From the NCBI RefSeq assembly GCF_002410825.1, contig NZ_DHOS01000038.1, positions 1 to 54,430 on the forward strand: a DNA stretch of 54,430 bases, read 5' to 3'. Source of the stretch: Proteiniphilum sp. UBA5384 (GTDB taxonomy: Bacteria; Bacteroidota; Bacteroidia; Bacteroidales; Dysgonomonadaceae). Position numbers and translations under genes: made by a program. Of this stretch, positions 54,030-54,430 are shown one piece after another. The notes under the pieces are model-generated. The model was not told the origin of the DNA and searched no databases. It worked only from the letters and a program-made list of their open reading frames with translations. Positions within the stretch are counted from its first letter, which is position 1, and each line of letters opens with the position of its first letter.

Positions 54030-54332
54030 TTAATAAATTGTATTATTTTTGTTGTCAAGAAGAAAAGGAAAACTTACAGTTCCGGGTTTAAAACCAAAGT
54101 TGTTTTAGAGGTGCTACAAGAGCGAGAAACAGTCCATGAGATCGCCCGGAAGTACGAGCTTCACCCGAGTCAGATCTCCACGTGGAAGAGCCAATTTGTA
54201 TCTACCGCGAGTAGCGTTTTTGAAAAAGGCACTTCCAAAGCGGAGGATGATAAAGAGAAAGATGCCCTGTTCAAGAAAGTGGGGCAGCTTCAACTGGAGA
54301 ATGACTTCTTAAAAAAAGTATTGGGGAAATAG
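54030..54332 (+). CDS. IS3-family transposase OrfA
   Basis: The frame is open from about 54030 and reads KKKRKTYSSGFKTKVVLEVLQE, then an HTH (TVHEIARKYELHPSQISTWKSQF). A leucine-rich coiled coil (ALFKKVGQLQLENDFLKKVLGK) ends at TAG 54330. The true start codon is unclear: no ATG precedes the conserved part in frame, so the coordinate is approximate and a GTG or ATT may be used. The slippery A7G near the end allows an OrfAB fusion. Confidence 0.75.
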   Translation, partial: LINCIIFVVKKKRKTYSSGFKTKVVLEVLQERETVHEIARKYELHPSQISTWKSQFVSTASSVFEKGTSKAEDDKEKDALFKKVGQLQLENDFLKKVLGK

Positions 54333-54346
54333 CAAAAAAGGATCGG

Positions 54347-54430
54347 ATGGCCAAGATTGACAAAACTCATAGTCTAAGCGTTTCACGCCAGTGCGAGTTG
54401 TTGAACGGTATCCCGCTTGTTAAGTGCGTA
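54347..54430 (+). CDS. IS3-family transposase OrfB, partial (window end)
   Basis: MAKIDKTHSLSVSRQCELLN is the usual opening of OrfB in this subgroup. The following GIPLVKCV departs from the usual IPRSSFYY, so a small indel may already be present. The rest lies outside the window. Confidence 0.6.
   Translation, partial: MAKIDKTHSLSVSRQCELLNGIPLVKCV

Larger units (their letters stand above)
54013..54430 (+). mobile_element. IS3-family element, 5' part, cut by the window end
   Basis: TGGACAACAAGTAT at about 54014 is a likely left terminal repeat. OrfA follows, then an A7G slippery run (54311-54318) and the start of orfB in the -1 frame (ATG at 54347: MAKIDKTHSLSVSRQCELLN). The element appears inserted into the IS1182 copy. 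It is a different subgroup from the one at 7622-8575. Confidence 0.75.

Noticed and set aside
45817..54430. CRISPR array or RNA-guided system in the repeat-rich right half
   Set aside because: The repeats are gene-length paralogues and single hairpins, with no regular short repeat-spacer pattern and no cas genes.

Overview
This window is chromosomal DNA from a member of the Bacteroidota, most likely order Bacteroidales. The evidence is the SusC/SusD pair, an RteC regulator of the CTnDOT type, type V (FimA/Mfa1-like) pilin lipoproteins, Bacteroidota promoters of the form TTG-N19-21-TAnnTTTG, and the style of the housekeeping genes. A family-level placement (for example Dysgonomonadaceae) would be inference only.

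Layout. (1) 1-10600 is accessory and decayed DNA. It holds a minus-strand block that resembles conjugative-transposon cargo (RibD/DHFR-like reductase, RteC, three small envelope proteins, a membrane-anchored AraC regulator, a Fic enzyme). This block ends at the 3' end of a tRNA-Ser-like sequence (6180-6207) followed by a terminator, which reads as an integration scar. Beyond it lie a broken tyrosine integrase, an unrecognised AT-rich gene, a truncated IS3-family element, a FadL-like porin gene, and fragments of a SNF2 helicase and a TonB-dependent receptor. (2) 10600-15880 carries a CPC-type heavy-metal P-type ATPase with a Fur-family regulator, an orphan LuxR-type response regulator, a dead arfB ribosome-rescue gene, and metY. 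(3) 16155-22242 is a SusC/SusD/TlpA nutrient-uptake operon. (4) 22348-39738 is ordinary core genome: nitroreductase, a small lipoprotein, dinB, an acyltransferase, an ABC-F ATPase, hisS, phoH, an M3 peptidase, an RRM protein, tsaB, pdxH, lolD, an S9 peptidase and an MscS channel. (5) 40089-52434 is a type V pilus locus. Two membrane-anchored AraC-like regulators diverge from a DUF3575 outer-membrane protein, a Mfa2/FimB-like lipoprotein, a plain fimbrillin, and four large fimbrillin lipoproteins that each end in a DUF1566/Lcl_C (C-type-lectin-like) domain. (6) 52600-54430 holds a possible VapA-like protein, a nuclease remnant and nested insertion sequences.

The most interesting system is the tandem array of four pilin/adhesin genes at 45817-52434. 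Their last 120-135 bases look like variable regions of a diversity-generating retroelement (DGR). In the first pair of genes the differing codons change mainly at positions 1 and 2 and keep a third-position T or C, set in an unchanged framework (YWSSSE ... AW.V.F ... LAF). That is what adenine mutagenesis of AAY codons in a template repeat would produce. No reverse transcriptase, Avd or template repeat is visible here, so any such machinery would act from outside the window. The four genes are also mosaics: two kinds of N-terminal half combine with two kinds of C-terminal half in all four arrangements.
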